From contig CBDFFW010000001.1 in the NCBI GenBank assembly GCA_965246945.1, forward strand, positions 434,001 through 498,000: 64,000 bases of DNA, written 5' to 3'. Positions 26,499-35,809 of this stretch are shown piece after piece. The stretch is from CBDFFW01 sp965246945 (lineage in GTDB: Bacteria > Pseudomonadota > Alphaproteobacteria > UBA11073). Under the pieces are notes generated by a model, which searched no databases, had not been told where the DNA came from, and saw only the letters and a program-made list of their open reading frames with translations. Each line of letters begins with the position of its first letter. Positions within the stretch are counted from its first letter, which is position 1. The position numbers were made by a program, and so were the translations under genes.

Positions 26499-26579
26499 TT
26501 TCCCATGTTATTCCGCATGCGCGAAGATGACGATAATCGAAACGTGACAGGTGACAGCAAATTTGATACCTGATGACAT

Positions 26580-29264
26580 ATGGCCGCTGCGCAATCCCGC
26601 AAAAAAAAGAAAACTCAGGGTGGCTGGTTAAAAGTATTGGGCTGGCTGTTCTTCCTAGCTTTCATCGGCATTGTGATCAGCATCGCCGGCTTATTGTGGC
26701 TGTTATATGTTTATGGCACCGATGTGCCGGATCACCGGCAATTGGCTAATTATGATCCGCCGGTGACCACGCGGGTTTATGCGGGTGACGGCCGGTTATT
26801 AACCGAATATGCCCAGGAAAAACGCGTATTCGTGCCGATTGAAAATATCCCCAAACGGGTCATTGGCGCCTTCCTTTCAGCAGAAGATAAAAATTTCTAT
26901 CAACATGAAGGCTTGGATTTTGCGCATATCGCGAACGCTGTGTTTGTAAACGTGCTACATCATTTTCATATGAGCAAACGGGTGATTGGCGGCTCAACCA
27001 TCACCCAGCAAGTAGCGAAAAACTTTTTGCTGACCAGCGAACGCAGTTATTCACGTAAATTAAAAGAGGTAATCCTCGCGCTGCGGATCGAGCAGACATA
27101 TAGCAAAGACCGCATTTTGGAATTATACCTCAACCAAATTTATTTGGGCGGCGGTTCTTACGGCGTGGCGGCGGCGGCGCAGGATTATTTTAACAAATCC
27201 TTGGATGAATTAAGCATCAGCGAAATGGCTTATTTGGCCGCGCTGCCAAAAGGGCCAAATAATTATAGTCTAACCCGCAATAAAAAAGGCGCGCTAATCC
27301 GCCGTGATTACGTGATTAATGAAATGCGGTCCAATGGCTATATTTCCTATAAGGAAAAGCAACAAGCCTTGGGTGAAGATTTGGTGGCGCATCCGCGCGA
27401 AGATCAAACTTATGTGAACGCCGAATATTTTGCCGAAGAAGTGCGGCGGGATGTAGCTGCGCAATATGGCGATAAAAGTTTGTATAATGGCGGGCTGTCG
27501 GTGCACACCACGCTTGATCCGCATTATCAGCAAATCGCCACCCATAGTTTGCGTTATGCGATTGAACAATATGACCGCCGGCATGGGTGGCGTGGGCCGA
27601 TTGCCAAATTGGCCAATCCCACTAACTGGCAAGGGGCGCTGGCCAAAATTGCGCGCCCGGCGGGTTCGGCCGATTGGCAATTGGCGGCTGTTATAAAGGC
27701 GCCTGATAAAGGTTGGCAAATTGGGTTGGCCAATGGCAACACCGGCATACTAGCGGGTGATGGCGCTGCCTGGGCCAGCGGGAATTTAAAGGCGGGTTAT
27801 GTGGTGTTGGTGAGCCGTGAAGAAAACGGCCAATATAGTTTGCACCAAATTCCCAAAGTGCAGGGCGCGATTGTCGCGCTCGATCCCCATACCGGCCGCG
27901 TGCTGGCGATGACGGGCGGGTTCGATCCATCTTTAAGTAGTTATAACCGCGCGGTACAAGCGCAGCGCCAGCCAGGTTCATCCTTTAAACCATTCGTTTA
28001 TTTAACCGCCATGGAAAAAGGGTTCCGGCCAAACACACTTATTTTGGATGCACCCATCAGCTTCAGCATGGGCAGCGGGCAGGGCGATTATGCGCCAGGC
28101 AATTATGAAGATGATTATTTAGGGCCGATTACCGTGCGTAAAGCGGTCGAAAAATCGCGCAACGTGCCAACCGTGCGCACCGCCAATTTTATTGGGATGA
28201 GTAGTATTGCCCAAACCGCCAAAGATTTTGGCATTATGGATAAAATGCCCAATCAATTGGCGATGGCCTTGGGCGCTGGCGAAACCACGCTACTGAAAAT
28301 GGTCACCGCATATGGGGAGCTGGATAATGGCGGCAAAAAAATCACGCCGAGTTTAATTGACCGGATTCAAGATCGCCACGGTAAAACCATTTACAGCCAT
28401 GATGCGCGCGTGTGCGAAGCTTGCCGCGCGTCCAGCTGGGGGCCGAATATGCCGGTGCCAACTGTGCCGGATAATCGCGCGCAAATTGTGGATGCGGCGC
28501 ATGCCTATCAAACCATTTCGATTTTAGAAGGCGTGGTGCAGCGCGGCACAGCCACCAAACTAAAAGAATTAAACCGGCCCTTAGCCGGAAAAACCGGCAC
28601 TACCAATGACAGTAAAGACGTGTGGTTTATCGGCATGACCCCCGATTTGGTGGTGGGCGCATATGTTGGGTTTGATCAGCCCAAAACTTTGGGTAAAAAA
28701 GAAACCGGCGCAATGGTGGCGCTGCCTGCGGTGCAGGAATTTTTCAAACTGGCCTTGGCCGATCAGCCATCCACCCCATTTCGGGTGCCGCCTAGCATTC
28801 GCCTGGCGCGGGTTAATCCCAGCGATGGCAGCCTGGCGAGGGTAACCGATCCCACCGCCATTTGGGAAGCATTTATTCCAGGGACTGAACCGGATCCCGA
28901 TCATCCCGAAGCGCGGCCCGTGTTGGGCAGCGGTGCATTCAGCTTGCCAGGTGTGAAAGCCGAAGGTTCGGATGAACTGCCATCCGATATCAGCAAACAA
29001 TTGGGCGGTAATGGTGATGACGAAGATAAGGCAGCGGATGCTGCTGCGGCAGATAATACGGCTATTGATCCCAATCAAGCGCCAACCATTGTAATTGAGC
29101 CGAATAATTCGATTGTGCCAGGAACTGTGCCGCGCAATTCAATCGAGCCTGAACCGGTGCCGCAAAACAATGCGGCAATTGCCCCGCCACTACCGGCTAC
29201 GCCCGCACCGCAACGGCCAACACTGCAAAAAGCGCCGCTGAGTGGCACAGGCGGGTTGTATTAG
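26580..29264 (+). CDS. mrcA: Bifunctional penicillin-binding protein 1A
   Basis: PBP1A polymerises and cross-links peptidoglycan in the periplasm. The 894-residue protein has a short basic cytoplasmic tail and one anchor (about residues 18-45), then the GT51 domain with the catalytic Glu in SAEDKNFYQHEG, GGSTITQQVAKN (about 137-148) and YLNQIYLGGGSYG. The transpeptidase domain has SSFK in PGSSFKPFVY (about 465), the SRN motif in KSRNVP and KTGT in AGKTGTTND (about 669). The last 150 residues are acidic then Pro-rich and probably disordered. An OB-like insert lies between the domains. The gene ends just before a long inverted repeat. Confidence 0.95.
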   Translation: MAAAQSRKKKKTQGGWLKVLGWLFFLAFIGIVISIAGLLWLLYVYGTDVPDHRQLANYDPPVTTRVYAGDGRLLTEYAQEKRVFVPIENIPKRVIGAFLSAEDKNFYQHEGLDFAHIANAVFVNVLHHFHMSKRVIGGSTITQQVAKNFLLTSERSYSRKLKEVILALRIEQTYSKDRILELYLNQIYLGGGSYGVAAAAQDYFNKSLDELSISEMAYLAALPKGPNNYSLTRNKKGALIRRDYVINEMRSNGYISYKEKQQALGEDLVAHPREDQTYVNAEYFAEEVRRDVAAQYGDKSLYNGGLSVHTTLDPHYQQIATHSLRYAIEQYDRRHGWRGPIAKLANPTNWQGALAKIARPAGSADWQLAAVIKAPDKGWQIGLANGNTGILAGDGAAWASGNLKAGYVVLVSREENGQYSLHQIPKVQGAIVALDPHTGRVLAMTGGFDPSLSSYNRAVQAQRQPGSSFKPFVYLTAMEKGFRPNTLILDAPISFSMGSGQGDYAPGNYEDDYLGPITVRKAVEKSRNVPTVRTANFIGMSSIAQTAKDFGIMDKMPNQLAMALGAGETTLLKMVTAYGELDNGGKKITPSLIDRIQDRHGKTIYSHDARVCEACRASSWGPNMPVPTVPDNRAQIVDAAHAYQTISILEGVVQRGTATKLKELNRPLAGKTGTTNDSKDVWFIGMTPDLVVGAYVGFDQPKTLGKKETGAMVALPAVQEFFKLALADQPSTPFRVPPSIRLARVNPSDGSLARVTDPTAIWEAFIPGTEPDPDHPEARPVLGSGAFSLPGVKAEGSDELPSDISKQLGGNGDDEDKAADAAAADNTAIDPNQAPTIVIEPNNSIVPGTVPRNSIEPEPVPQNNAAIAPPLPATPAPQRPTLQKAPLSGTGGLY

Positions 29265-29268
29265 ACTT

Positions 29269-29403
29269 GTCATCCCGACGAAAGTCGGGATCCAGTGACC
29301 AAAAGTGTTAGGCATAGCCTAACGCAAACGTAAATTTTTATTTTTGAGCAATGCTTTGCATCGCGCTTATTATTCATTGGATCCCGACTTTCGTCGGGAT
29401 GAC
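29269..29403. repeat. Palindromic intergenic element with 26-bp inverted ends
   Basis: The ends 29269-29294 and 29378-29403 are perfect reverse complements (26 nt). Each end is itself a hairpin, ATCCCGAC-GAAA-GTCGGGAT. The 83 nt between them are A/T-richer and show no gene. It fills the gap between convergent mrcA and tal and probably also terminates both. The form resembles dispersed REP/dRS3-like repeats of other proteobacteria (inference). Confidence 0.85.
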
Positions 29404-29407
29404 GGTG

Positions 29408-30064
29408 CTACAAAATTTTCTGTCCAGTCTTGGCCCAATCGCTGACGAAAGTGGCTAAACCTTTATCTGTTAACGGATGCGCATAAAGCTGCTTTAAAAC
29501 AGCTGCAGGCATGGTGGCGACATCGGCGCCGATTTTCGCACACTCGGCCACATGTTGCGGGCCGCGAATGCTGGCGGCCAGCACTTGCGTTTCATATTGC
29601 GGGTAATTGCTATAAATTTGCACAATATCGCGGATCAGTTGCAGCCCATCATTGCCGATATCATCCATGCGGCCCACAAAGGGCGAAATATAAGAAGCGC
29701 CGGCTTTGGCTGCAATCAGCGCCTGGGTCGGCGAAAAACATAAGGTGACATTCACGGCAATACCTTGGTCGCTCAGCACTTTGCAGGTGCGCAAACCAGC
29801 CTGAGTCAAGGGCACTTTCACCACCACATTATCGGCGAGGTTGGCCAGCTTTTCGCCTTCGGCCAACATCGTTTCAAAATCGGTCGAAGCAACTTCAGCG
29901 CTAACTGGTCCATCGACCGCTGCGCAAATTTCAGTAATCATCTCCAGAAAATTACCACCGGCTTTGGCAATCAGGCTGGGATTGGTGGTGACACCATCCA
30001 CCAAACCAGTTTGTGCCCATTCACGGATTTCGTTAATATCAGCGGTATCGAGAAAGAATTTCAT
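29408..30064 (-). CDS. tal: Transaldolase, short (fructose-6-phosphate aldolase-like)
   Basis: The 218-residue class I aldolase fits the short transaldolase subfamily (TalC/MipB-like) of the pentose phosphate pathway. It starts MKFFLDTADINEIREW and has GVTTNPSLIAK, the Schiff-base Lys in NVVVKVPLT, NVTLCFSPTQALIAAKAGASY, SPFVGRMDDIG and ASIRGPQHV. True transaldolase versus F6P aldolase activity cannot be decided from sequence alone. It lies downstream of cvpA on the same strand, and the palindromic element follows its 3' end. Confidence 0.92.
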   Translation of the reverse strand: MKFFLDTADINEIREWAQTGLVDGVTTNPSLIAKAGGNFLEMITEICAAVDGPVSAEVASTDFETMLAEGEKLANLADNVVVKVPLTQAGLRTCKVLSDQGIAVNVTLCFSPTQALIAAKAGASYISPFVGRMDDIGNDGLQLIRDIVQIYSNYPQYETQVLAASIRGPQHVAECAKIGADVATMPAAVLKQLYAHPLTDKGLATFVSDWAKTGQKIL

Positions 30065-30116
30065 GGCTTTGATGTGAAGCCAATCGGGCGAATAAGCAAT
30101 CTTTTTACTGAATGAT

Positions 30117-30749
30117 TTAATCTTCCGGCATTAACGGAATGGGTTTGCTGAGATCGATCGGTTTCGCATTTTCAAAACTATCTTTTAGCGGCGCAACCGA
30201 TTGCTTTAATGAACGCATGGTTTTCTCAGAAATTATGGGTTCTTTAACATCAGGGCGCATATTATGCGGCAAAATGGCTTCCGCCACTTTGGCGCCGCTG
30301 CGTAGAAATGGATAGCTGTAAGAATGGGTCAGCCATGGGCCAAACATGTCGTCTTTCACGTACATGGTGGCGTAATAAAACGGTACCACCAGCACAATTG
30401 TAGCGCGGAGCAGGCCGAACAAAGCACCAACACCGTGATTAATACCGCCATCAACCGATTTGCTGATAAAATAGCTGATGATTTTAACCAGCATACCCAA
30501 AATAAGGGAAGCGCCCATAAAAACAGCCAAATAACTTAGCGAGCTCGCCACGCGGTCGATTGGCACCGCGCCGATAATATAAGGGGTCAGCCGGTCACCA
30601 AAAATACTGGCGATGATAAAGGCAGCAATTAATGCCCCCAGCGATAACAACTCGCGCACAAAACCGGTAATGGCGGCCTGAAGCACGGAAATCAGAACAA
30701 TCGCCAAGACCAGATAATCGAAATAACTGATGTGACCAGGGCCGAACAT
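30117..30749 (-). CDS. cvpA: CvpA family membrane protein
   Basis: A 210-residue inner-membrane protein with four hydrophobic helices in the first 130 residues, beginning FDYLVLAIVLISVLQAAITG and FVRELLSLGALIAAFIIAS as in the CvpA (colicin V production) family. The C-terminal tail is soluble and charged. In alphaproteobacteria cvpA typically lies between radA and purF; here an EF-hand gene separates it from radA and purF is absent, with tal next instead. The family is linked to envelope stress tolerance; a precise role is not known. Confidence 0.88.
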   Translation of the reverse strand: MFGPGHISYFDYLVLAIVLISVLQAAITGFVRELLSLGALIAAFIIASIFGDRLTPYIIGAVPIDRVASSLSYLAVFMGASLILGMLVKIISYFISKSVDGGINHGVGALFGLLRATIVLVVPFYYATMYVKDDMFGPWLTHSYSYPFLRSGAKVAEAILPHNMRPDVKEPIISEKTMRSLKQSVAPLKDSFENAKPIDLSKPIPLMPED

Positions 30750-30790
30750 GAATGTGGTTTAACGATTTGCCGAATGTTTGTCAGCTAAAC

Positions 30791-30822
30791 AAAAAAAGCC
30801 GGACAATTTTTTGTCCGGCTTT
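30791..30822 (-). terminator. Intrinsic terminator of the EF-hand gene
   Basis: An 11-bp stem, AAGCCGGACAA (30796-30806) with TTGTCCGGCTT (30811-30821), has a TTTT loop. On the minus strand it is followed by a T run. It separates the EF-hand gene from cvpA. Confidence 0.9.
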
Positions 30823-30839
30823 CCTAAAAAATAATAAAA

Positions 30840-31178
30840 CTATTTTTTCATCATTGTTTTAGTAGTTGTGGTGCTACTGCTTGAAGTGGTGGTGCCTTTT
30901 TCGGCCATCATTTCTTCGATTTCTTTTTTCTTCATGGCTTTCATTTCATCCATAGAAACGTTGCCATCGCCATTGGTATCGGCTTCGGCAAACATTTTTG
31001 TGCCAGCGGCATCATGTTCTTCTTTGCTAACCATACCATCGCCATTGGTATCCATTTTCGGGAAGAAATGTTTGGTCATCATGGTAGCCTTAGCATCGGT
31101 TGACATATTGTCAGCAGCCAAAACTGGAGCAGTTGCAGCAATTGCCAATACAGCAGTCGCAATTAATAATTTTTTCAT
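30840..31178 (-). CDS. Secreted EF-hand calcium-binding protein
   Basis: The 112-residue product has a signal peptide (cleavage likely after VLA) and two canonical EF-hand loops, DTNGDGMVSKEEHD (about residues 43-56) and DTNGDGNVSMDEMK (about 68-81), with all calcium ligands present. The tail is Lys/Met then Thr/Ser-rich and ends in KTMMKK. It has its own terminator and a 139-bp upstream region, so it is probably a separate transcript although it sits between radA and cvpA. It is likely a periplasmic calcium buffer or sensor; the partner is unknown. Confidence 0.85.
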   Translation of the reverse strand: MKKLLIATAVLAIAATAPVLAADNMSTDAKATMMTKHFFPKMDTNGDGMVSKEEHDAAGTKMFAEADTNGDGNVSMDEMKAMKKKEIEEMMAEKGTTTSSSSTTTTKTMMKK

Positions 31179-31317
31179 TTGGTAAATCCTTGGTTCATTG
31201 GTGAGATAATCTCAACTTTCAAATAGGCTTTCTGGTATAAAATTAGCATGTTGATCACCATTTTGACGGGTTAAAAAAAATTAAATGGTTTTACCGTTTT
31301 TAATTGCTAAATGGCCT

Positions 31318-32676
31318 TCAAATAGAGAGCCATTTCAATAAATCATTTAATTTGCCGCAACTGCTGATTTTCAAATCAAGCTTGGGTAATTTTTGGCTGG
31401 CGGCTGGCACCAAGGCCTGGTGAAAACCAAGTTTGGATGCTTCCTTTAACCGCAAATCGGCCTGGGCCACCGCACGGATTTCAGCGGATAAACCAATTTC
31501 ACCAAATAAGACCAGATCCAGGGGCAACGCGATATTATGCGCAGCACTTAATAAGGCGGCGGCCACCGCCAAATCGGCTGCCGGTTCATTGATTTTGAGG
31601 CCGCCTGCGACATTTAAATATACATCTAATGCGCCAAACCCTTGGCCGCAGCGCGCTTCCAACACAGCTAAAATCATTGCCAAACGGCCGGTATCCCAAC
31701 CAACTACGGCGCGGCGCGGTGTGCCGTATGAAGTGGGTGCTACCAGTGCTTGAATTTCCACCAGCATCGGCCGCGTGCCTTCCAAGCCCGCAAACACGGC
31801 ACTACCAGCGGTGGCTTCTTGCCGGTCGGATAAAAATAAGGCCGATGGATTGGCAACTTCTTCCAAACCCTGCAGTGACATGGTGAAGACACCGATTTCA
31901 TCGGTCGCGCCAAAGCGGTTTTTGATGCCGCGCAAAATGCGGAATTGATGTGTGCGCTCCCCTTCAAAATACAAAACCACATCAACCATGTGTTCCAGCA
32001 CTTTGGGGCCGGCGATCATCCCTTCCTTGGTGACATGGCCGACCAGAATTAACACAATCCCGCGCCGTTTGGCGATCTGGGTCAATTCATGCGCGGCCGC
32101 GCGCACCTGGGCCACCGTGCCGGGCGAACTTTCAATGGTATCCACAAACATGGTTTGAATGGAATCGATAACGACCAGTTTGGGCGCTTCCGCACGATCT
32201 AATGTGGCGACAATATCACCGACATGGGTGGTGCTGGCCAGCGCCAGAGGCGCATTTTCAAGGCCCAGCCGTTTGGCCCGCAGGCGCACCTGGTCGAGCG
32301 ACTCCTCGCCCGTGATATAAAGGCACATACTGTTTTGGGACAGGCGGCTCGCCACCTGCAGCATCAATGTCGATTTGCCAATACCGGGATCCCCGCCGAT
32401 CAGGACGACCGAGCCGGGGACGAGGCCGCCGCCGCACACGCGGTCAAATTCCGAGATCTGGGTCGCCAGGCGCGGCGGCGGGGCGGCTTCGCTATGTAGG
32501 CTTTCCAACTGTAAGCTGCGGCCGCTTTTGCCTTTCAGCTTGGTGTGACCCACAGCACTGCCCGTGCTTTCTTCCACCAAACTATTCCAGGCCCCACAAT
32601 TAGGGCATTGCCCCGCCCATTTCGGGCTCACCCCGCCACAATTCTGGCAAACATAGCTGGTAAAAGATTTGGCCAT
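31318..32676 (-). CDS. radA: DNA repair protein RadA
   Basis: RadA is a RecA-like branch-migration helicase acting in homologous recombination. The 452-residue protein has an N-terminal C4 zinc finger (CQNCGG and CPNCGAW), Walker A GGDPGIGKSTLML (about residues 94-106), the RadA-specific KNRFGATDEIGVF (about 251-263) and a C-terminal Lon-protease-like domain (GLKINEPAADLAVAAALLSA). Length and motif order are normal. Confidence 0.96.
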   Translation of the reverse strand: MAKSFTSYVCQNCGGVSPKWAGQCPNCGAWNSLVEESTGSAVGHTKLKGKSGRSLQLESLHSEAAPPPRLATQISEFDRVCGGGLVPGSVVLIGGDPGIGKSTLMLQVASRLSQNSMCLYITGEESLDQVRLRAKRLGLENAPLALASTTHVGDIVATLDRAEAPKLVVIDSIQTMFVDTIESSPGTVAQVRAAAHELTQIAKRRGIVLILVGHVTKEGMIAGPKVLEHMVDVVLYFEGERTHQFRILRGIKNRFGATDEIGVFTMSLQGLEEVANPSALFLSDRQEATAGSAVFAGLEGTRPMLVEIQALVAPTSYGTPRRAVVGWDTGRLAMILAVLEARCGQGFGALDVYLNVAGGLKINEPAADLAVAAALLSAAHNIALPLDLVLFGEIGLSAEIRAVAQADLRLKEASKLGFHQALVPAASQKLPKLDLKISSCGKLNDLLKWLSI

Positions 32677-32782
32677 AGTTACATTTAAATAAGTTTTATC
32701 AAAACCGCTATAAACGCTTTAAAATGTCTTATAAACTAAGATTATTAATAATATTTTAATAAAAGTATATGAAAATACGTAG

Positions 32783-33847
32783 GTGCCTATTCAAAGTGAT
32801 AAGTTAAAAATTTTTGAAAATAGTATTGGTTTTGATTTTCAGAACAAAGGTTTAGATGATTCAAACCCTCGTGATCAGGCAATATTGAATTGGCTTTCCT
32901 GGTTCGCGGTAAATGCTATTATTAAACAAAACTTTATAAATGCTAAGGAGCCTATTCCCACAGAGCAGATATTTCAAATTCGTGAAGATATTCGACTGAT
33001 TATTAATTTCTTAAAAGTTGCAACTGATCTAAAACAAGCAGGACCCTATCACATTCAGCGTTTAAACGGCATGTCTTATGTGCAAGCATTGGAAAAAGCT
33101 CGTAAATGGCATATATGGCATACTAAGCGAGCAATGGCACAAATTTTACCACCGAATTCTGAACGCGAGGTTATGCGTTTTGGAAAAGATTTCAAAATCG
33201 TAGAATTAATGATGCGTGAAGCATTAGCGCGCGAAGGAAATTTGATGGGGCATTGTCTTGATAATAATGATTATCAAGAAAGTTTTTCAGGACAAAGCGG
33301 CTTTCGGCAATTTTCATTGAGGGACATAAAATCTAATCAGCCACATTGTACGTTTGAGACTTTTGATGATACTTTATCCCAATGTGAAGGAAAAGTAAGA
33401 GGTACGCCATTGAAGCCTGAATATGCAAAATGTATTCGTGCGTTCATTGCGCATAGAGATCTGAATCCAACTGGTGATAATTATGCCCATGGCTGGATCA
33501 AAACAGCTGAAGGTTACACTGAAATCGAAAATCTGCCAACAGAATACAAGCATGAAGGGGATTTGGATTTATCATTTTATACAGGTCCTTTGCCTAAAAA
33601 ACTTAATGTAACTGGCGATCTTTTGTTAAGGCAACATGGACGCCGATTAACACCTGATGTGCTATTGGTTGGCAAACATCTTCATCTTGAGGGAACGGAA
33701 TTAGTGCTTAAGCCAGGCAGCCATTTATTGGTTGGCGGAAAAGTAATCGTTAATCGCAAGCAACCTTATATAAATGGTAATGATTTTGTTGCCCAATTAT
33801 ATACACATACCAAAAATTGCCCAACAAGAGATATAGAATACATATAA
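32783..33847 (+). CDS. PcfJ-like domain protein of unknown function
   Basis: The 354-residue product (GTG start at 32783, weak Shine-Dalgarno) is A+T-richer than its neighbours. Residues about 150-215 resemble the PcfJ-like domain found on plasmids and phages: GNLMGHCLDNNDY, then FSLRDIKSNQPHCTFE and QCEGKVRGTPL. The N-terminal third is helical. The last 110 residues form short beta-type repeats (LDLSFYTGPLPKKLNVTGDL, LLVGKHLHLEGTEL), similar to solenoid repeats. There is no signal peptide. It stands alone between radA and a hydrolase gene, consistent with horizontal acquisition. Function is unknown; an effector or mobile-element cargo is possible. Confidence 0.6.
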   Translation: MPIQSDKLKIFENSIGFDFQNKGLDDSNPRDQAILNWLSWFAVNAIIKQNFINAKEPIPTEQIFQIREDIRLIINFLKVATDLKQAGPYHIQRLNGMSYVQALEKARKWHIWHTKRAMAQILPPNSEREVMRFGKDFKIVELMMREALAREGNLMGHCLDNNDYQESFSGQSGFRQFSLRDIKSNQPHCTFETFDDTLSQCEGKVRGTPLKPEYAKCIRAFIAHRDLNPTGDNYAHGWIKTAEGYTEIENLPTEYKHEGDLDLSFYTGPLPKKLNVTGDLLLRQHGRRLTPDVLLVGKHLHLEGTELVLKPGSHLLVGGKVIVNRKQPYINGNDFVAQLYTHTKNCPTRDIEYI

Positions 33848-33859
33848 GGTAAACGATTA

Positions 33860-34576
33860 TTAACCTATAAAAAATTTACTAAGCAATTCAGCCACCTGTT
33901 GAGGCTGCTCCAATGGTCCTAAATGGCCGCAAGGATCCAGCGTTATTAATTCGGAATTCGGAAAAAGCGCCGCCATTTCCTGTTGTTGATAGGGTGGGGT
34001 GCGTTTATCGGCTTCGCCGCTGATAATCAGCACGGGTTGCTGCCATTTAGGCAGCCAGGGACGCTGATCATGCCGGCCAATGATGGCGGATTGCTGGTGC
34101 AGAAATCCGCGGCGGCCCAGGCGCTTGGCCATATCCACAACCAAATCGGTAATGGCTTGATTGCTGACATGATCGGGATGCACCAGCGTTGGCATCAACC
34201 TCGCGGTCACGCCTTTAAATTCGCCCATTTCGATGGCGACCAGTTCGCGTTCGCGCCGTTCGACCATTTCGGGCGCATCCTGGCAGGCATTGGTATTAAT
34301 CAAAGCCACTTTGCCAATGCGTTCAGGCGCGAGGGACATACAATGCCGCATCACTTCCAACGTGACATAACCACCCATCGAAAAGCCGACCAGTTCCAAT
34401 GGCCCATCGGTTTGCGCCAGCACACCAGCCGCCAAACCAGCCATGGAAGTACTAAAGGTGATGTCAGGGATCAGCGAATTTTCAGCCAATGCGGGCGCAG
34501 CCGCATGCACCCAATCCCATAACCGTTCATCTGTCAGTAAGCCGCTTAGCCATAAACGCATATTGCTAACATCCAA
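33860..34576 (-). CDS. Alpha/beta-hydrolase fold enzyme
   Basis: A 238-residue cytosolic alpha/beta hydrolase. The nucleophile elbow is GFSMGG (about residues 65-70), the acid is probably Asp in ISGEADKRTPP (about 190-200) and the catalytic His is in DPCGHLGPLEQPQQV (about 215-229). The arrangement matches BioH/MenH/PcaD-type carboxylesterases. The substrate cannot be inferred. It is convergent with the PcfJ-like gene and divergent from the EipB gene 42 bp away. Confidence 0.85.
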   Translation of the reverse strand: MDVSNMRLWLSGLLTDERLWDWVHAAAPALAENSLIPDITFSTSMAGLAAGVLAQTDGPLELVGFSMGGYVTLEVMRHCMSLAPERIGKVALINTNACQDAPEMVERRERELVAIEMGEFKGVTARLMPTLVHPDHVSNQAITDLVVDMAKRLGRRGFLHQQSAIIGRHDQRPWLPKWQQPVLIISGEADKRTPPYQQQEMAALFPNSELITLDPCGHLGPLEQPQQVAELLSKFFIG

Positions 34577-34618
34577 TAGTTGTCAGACAGATGCAATGGC
34601 GATTACGATACATTATTC

Positions 34619-35800
34619 ATGAATCGCACTTCCCGCTCCAGTCTCGTGCTGTTTGCCGCTGGCTTGGCGCTGGTGGGTTATATTGTCTGGCAACAGGGGT
34701 GGCTGCGCAGTAACAACGAAATCCCGCTTATTCCGCATAGCGCGGTCTATCACATGTCGCTGGCCAAATTGCAGCAAGGGGACCGTATTGCCGATATGCA
34801 AGGGCGCACCCTTTATGCGCTGGAGGATAGCTGCAATGGCTGGACAGTGCGGCAGAAAATGATCACGCGGTTTGATAGTCCGGATGCGCCATCGGCATTT
34901 ATCACCAGCTATTATAACACCTGGGAATCGAAAGATGGGCAGCGGTTCAGCTTTGCGATGCGCCGCTTGCGTGATCAAGCTATGGTCGATAATTTGCGTG
35001 GTAAAGTTGAATTGAATGGTGCCAAGCCGCCGCAATTAACTTTAACTCAGCCAAGTGAAGCGGTGGTGCCATTGGTTGGCCCGTTGCAATTTCCATCGCA
35101 GCAAAATGAAGCTATTTTAAAAGCGGCCCAAGCGGGCCAGACGCAGTTGCAGCTACCGCTGTTCGATGGTAGCGAACTGGATGCCGGTAACGATGTCACC
35201 ATTCATATTCAGCCGGCCAGTGCCGAATTTTGGCCACATGAATTCGCACAAAAACCCTTGGATGCCAAAGTCAAGGCCTCACTCGCCACGTCAGCTGATA
35301 AAGATGCGGCCGAGGCAGAAAGTAAAACACCAACCGGTCAGCCAGATGTGGCGGGTGATTTGCAGAAAATCTTAAAAGATTCGGAAGCGGTTGAGCCCGG
35401 TGCCGCTGCGCCAGAAATTGCCAAACCAGATGCGCTGACCAAAGCCAATACGGATGCGGAATTGGATAAGTTGGAAACCAAGTCAGTCAATGTGCCAGGG
35501 AATGTCGATACAAATTTATTGCAAGCGGGCAAAGTGTGGCGCGTGAGTATGGCGATTTTCCCCAAAGCGCTGCCCGCAGAATTAAAAGCGGTGCAACATG
35601 CCGAACAAGCGGAAGCCGAAAGCGATAATGAAAGCGCAGGGGAACAAGACGAGCAGGTACAAATTGAACAACCGCTTTACGAAATGCGCATGACATTGCA
35701 TGATAATGGTATCGTTAGTGATTATACCATTGATTACCCAGAATTTAGCGTGCATGGTGAGCTGGTGGGCTTATCTGCAAACCCTTCAATGTGCCGGTAG
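34619..35800 (+). CDS. eipB: EipB/DUF1849 periplasmic envelope-integrity protein
   Basis: EipB is an alphaproteobacterial beta-spiral periplasmic protein needed for envelope integrity in Brucella. I place the start at ATG 34619 (393 residues); the TTG at 34580 would put charged residues before the signal anchor (about residues 7-24). The core begins PLIPHSAVYHMSLAKL and continues with SCNGWTVRQKMITRF and SAFITSYYNTWESKDGQRF; the last residues NPSMCR hold a second Cys that could pair with the one in SCNGW. Between about residues 205 and 285, and again near 335-360, are Ala/Glu/Asp-rich inserts that make it longer than typical EipB (about 280). Confidence 0.82.
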   Translation: MNRTSRSSLVLFAAGLALVGYIVWQQGWLRSNNEIPLIPHSAVYHMSLAKLQQGDRIADMQGRTLYALEDSCNGWTVRQKMITRFDSPDAPSAFITSYYNTWESKDGQRFSFAMRRLRDQAMVDNLRGKVELNGAKPPQLTLTQPSEAVVPLVGPLQFPSQQNEAILKAAQAGQTQLQLPLFDGSELDAGNDVTIHIQPASAEFWPHEFAQKPLDAKVKASLATSADKDAAEAESKTPTGQPDVAGDLQKILKDSEAVEPGAAAPEIAKPDALTKANTDAELDKLETKSVNVPGNVDTNLLQAGKVWRVSMAIFPKALPAELKAVQHAEQAEAESDNESAGEQDEQVQIEQPLYEMRMTLHDNGIVSDYTIDYPEFSVHGELVGLSANPSMCR

Positions 35801-35809
35801 AGATTGTCG

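Noticed and set aside
29269..29403. Insertion sequence between mrcA and tal
   Set aside because: The 83 nt inside the inverted ends carry no transposase; it is a non-coding palindromic repeat.
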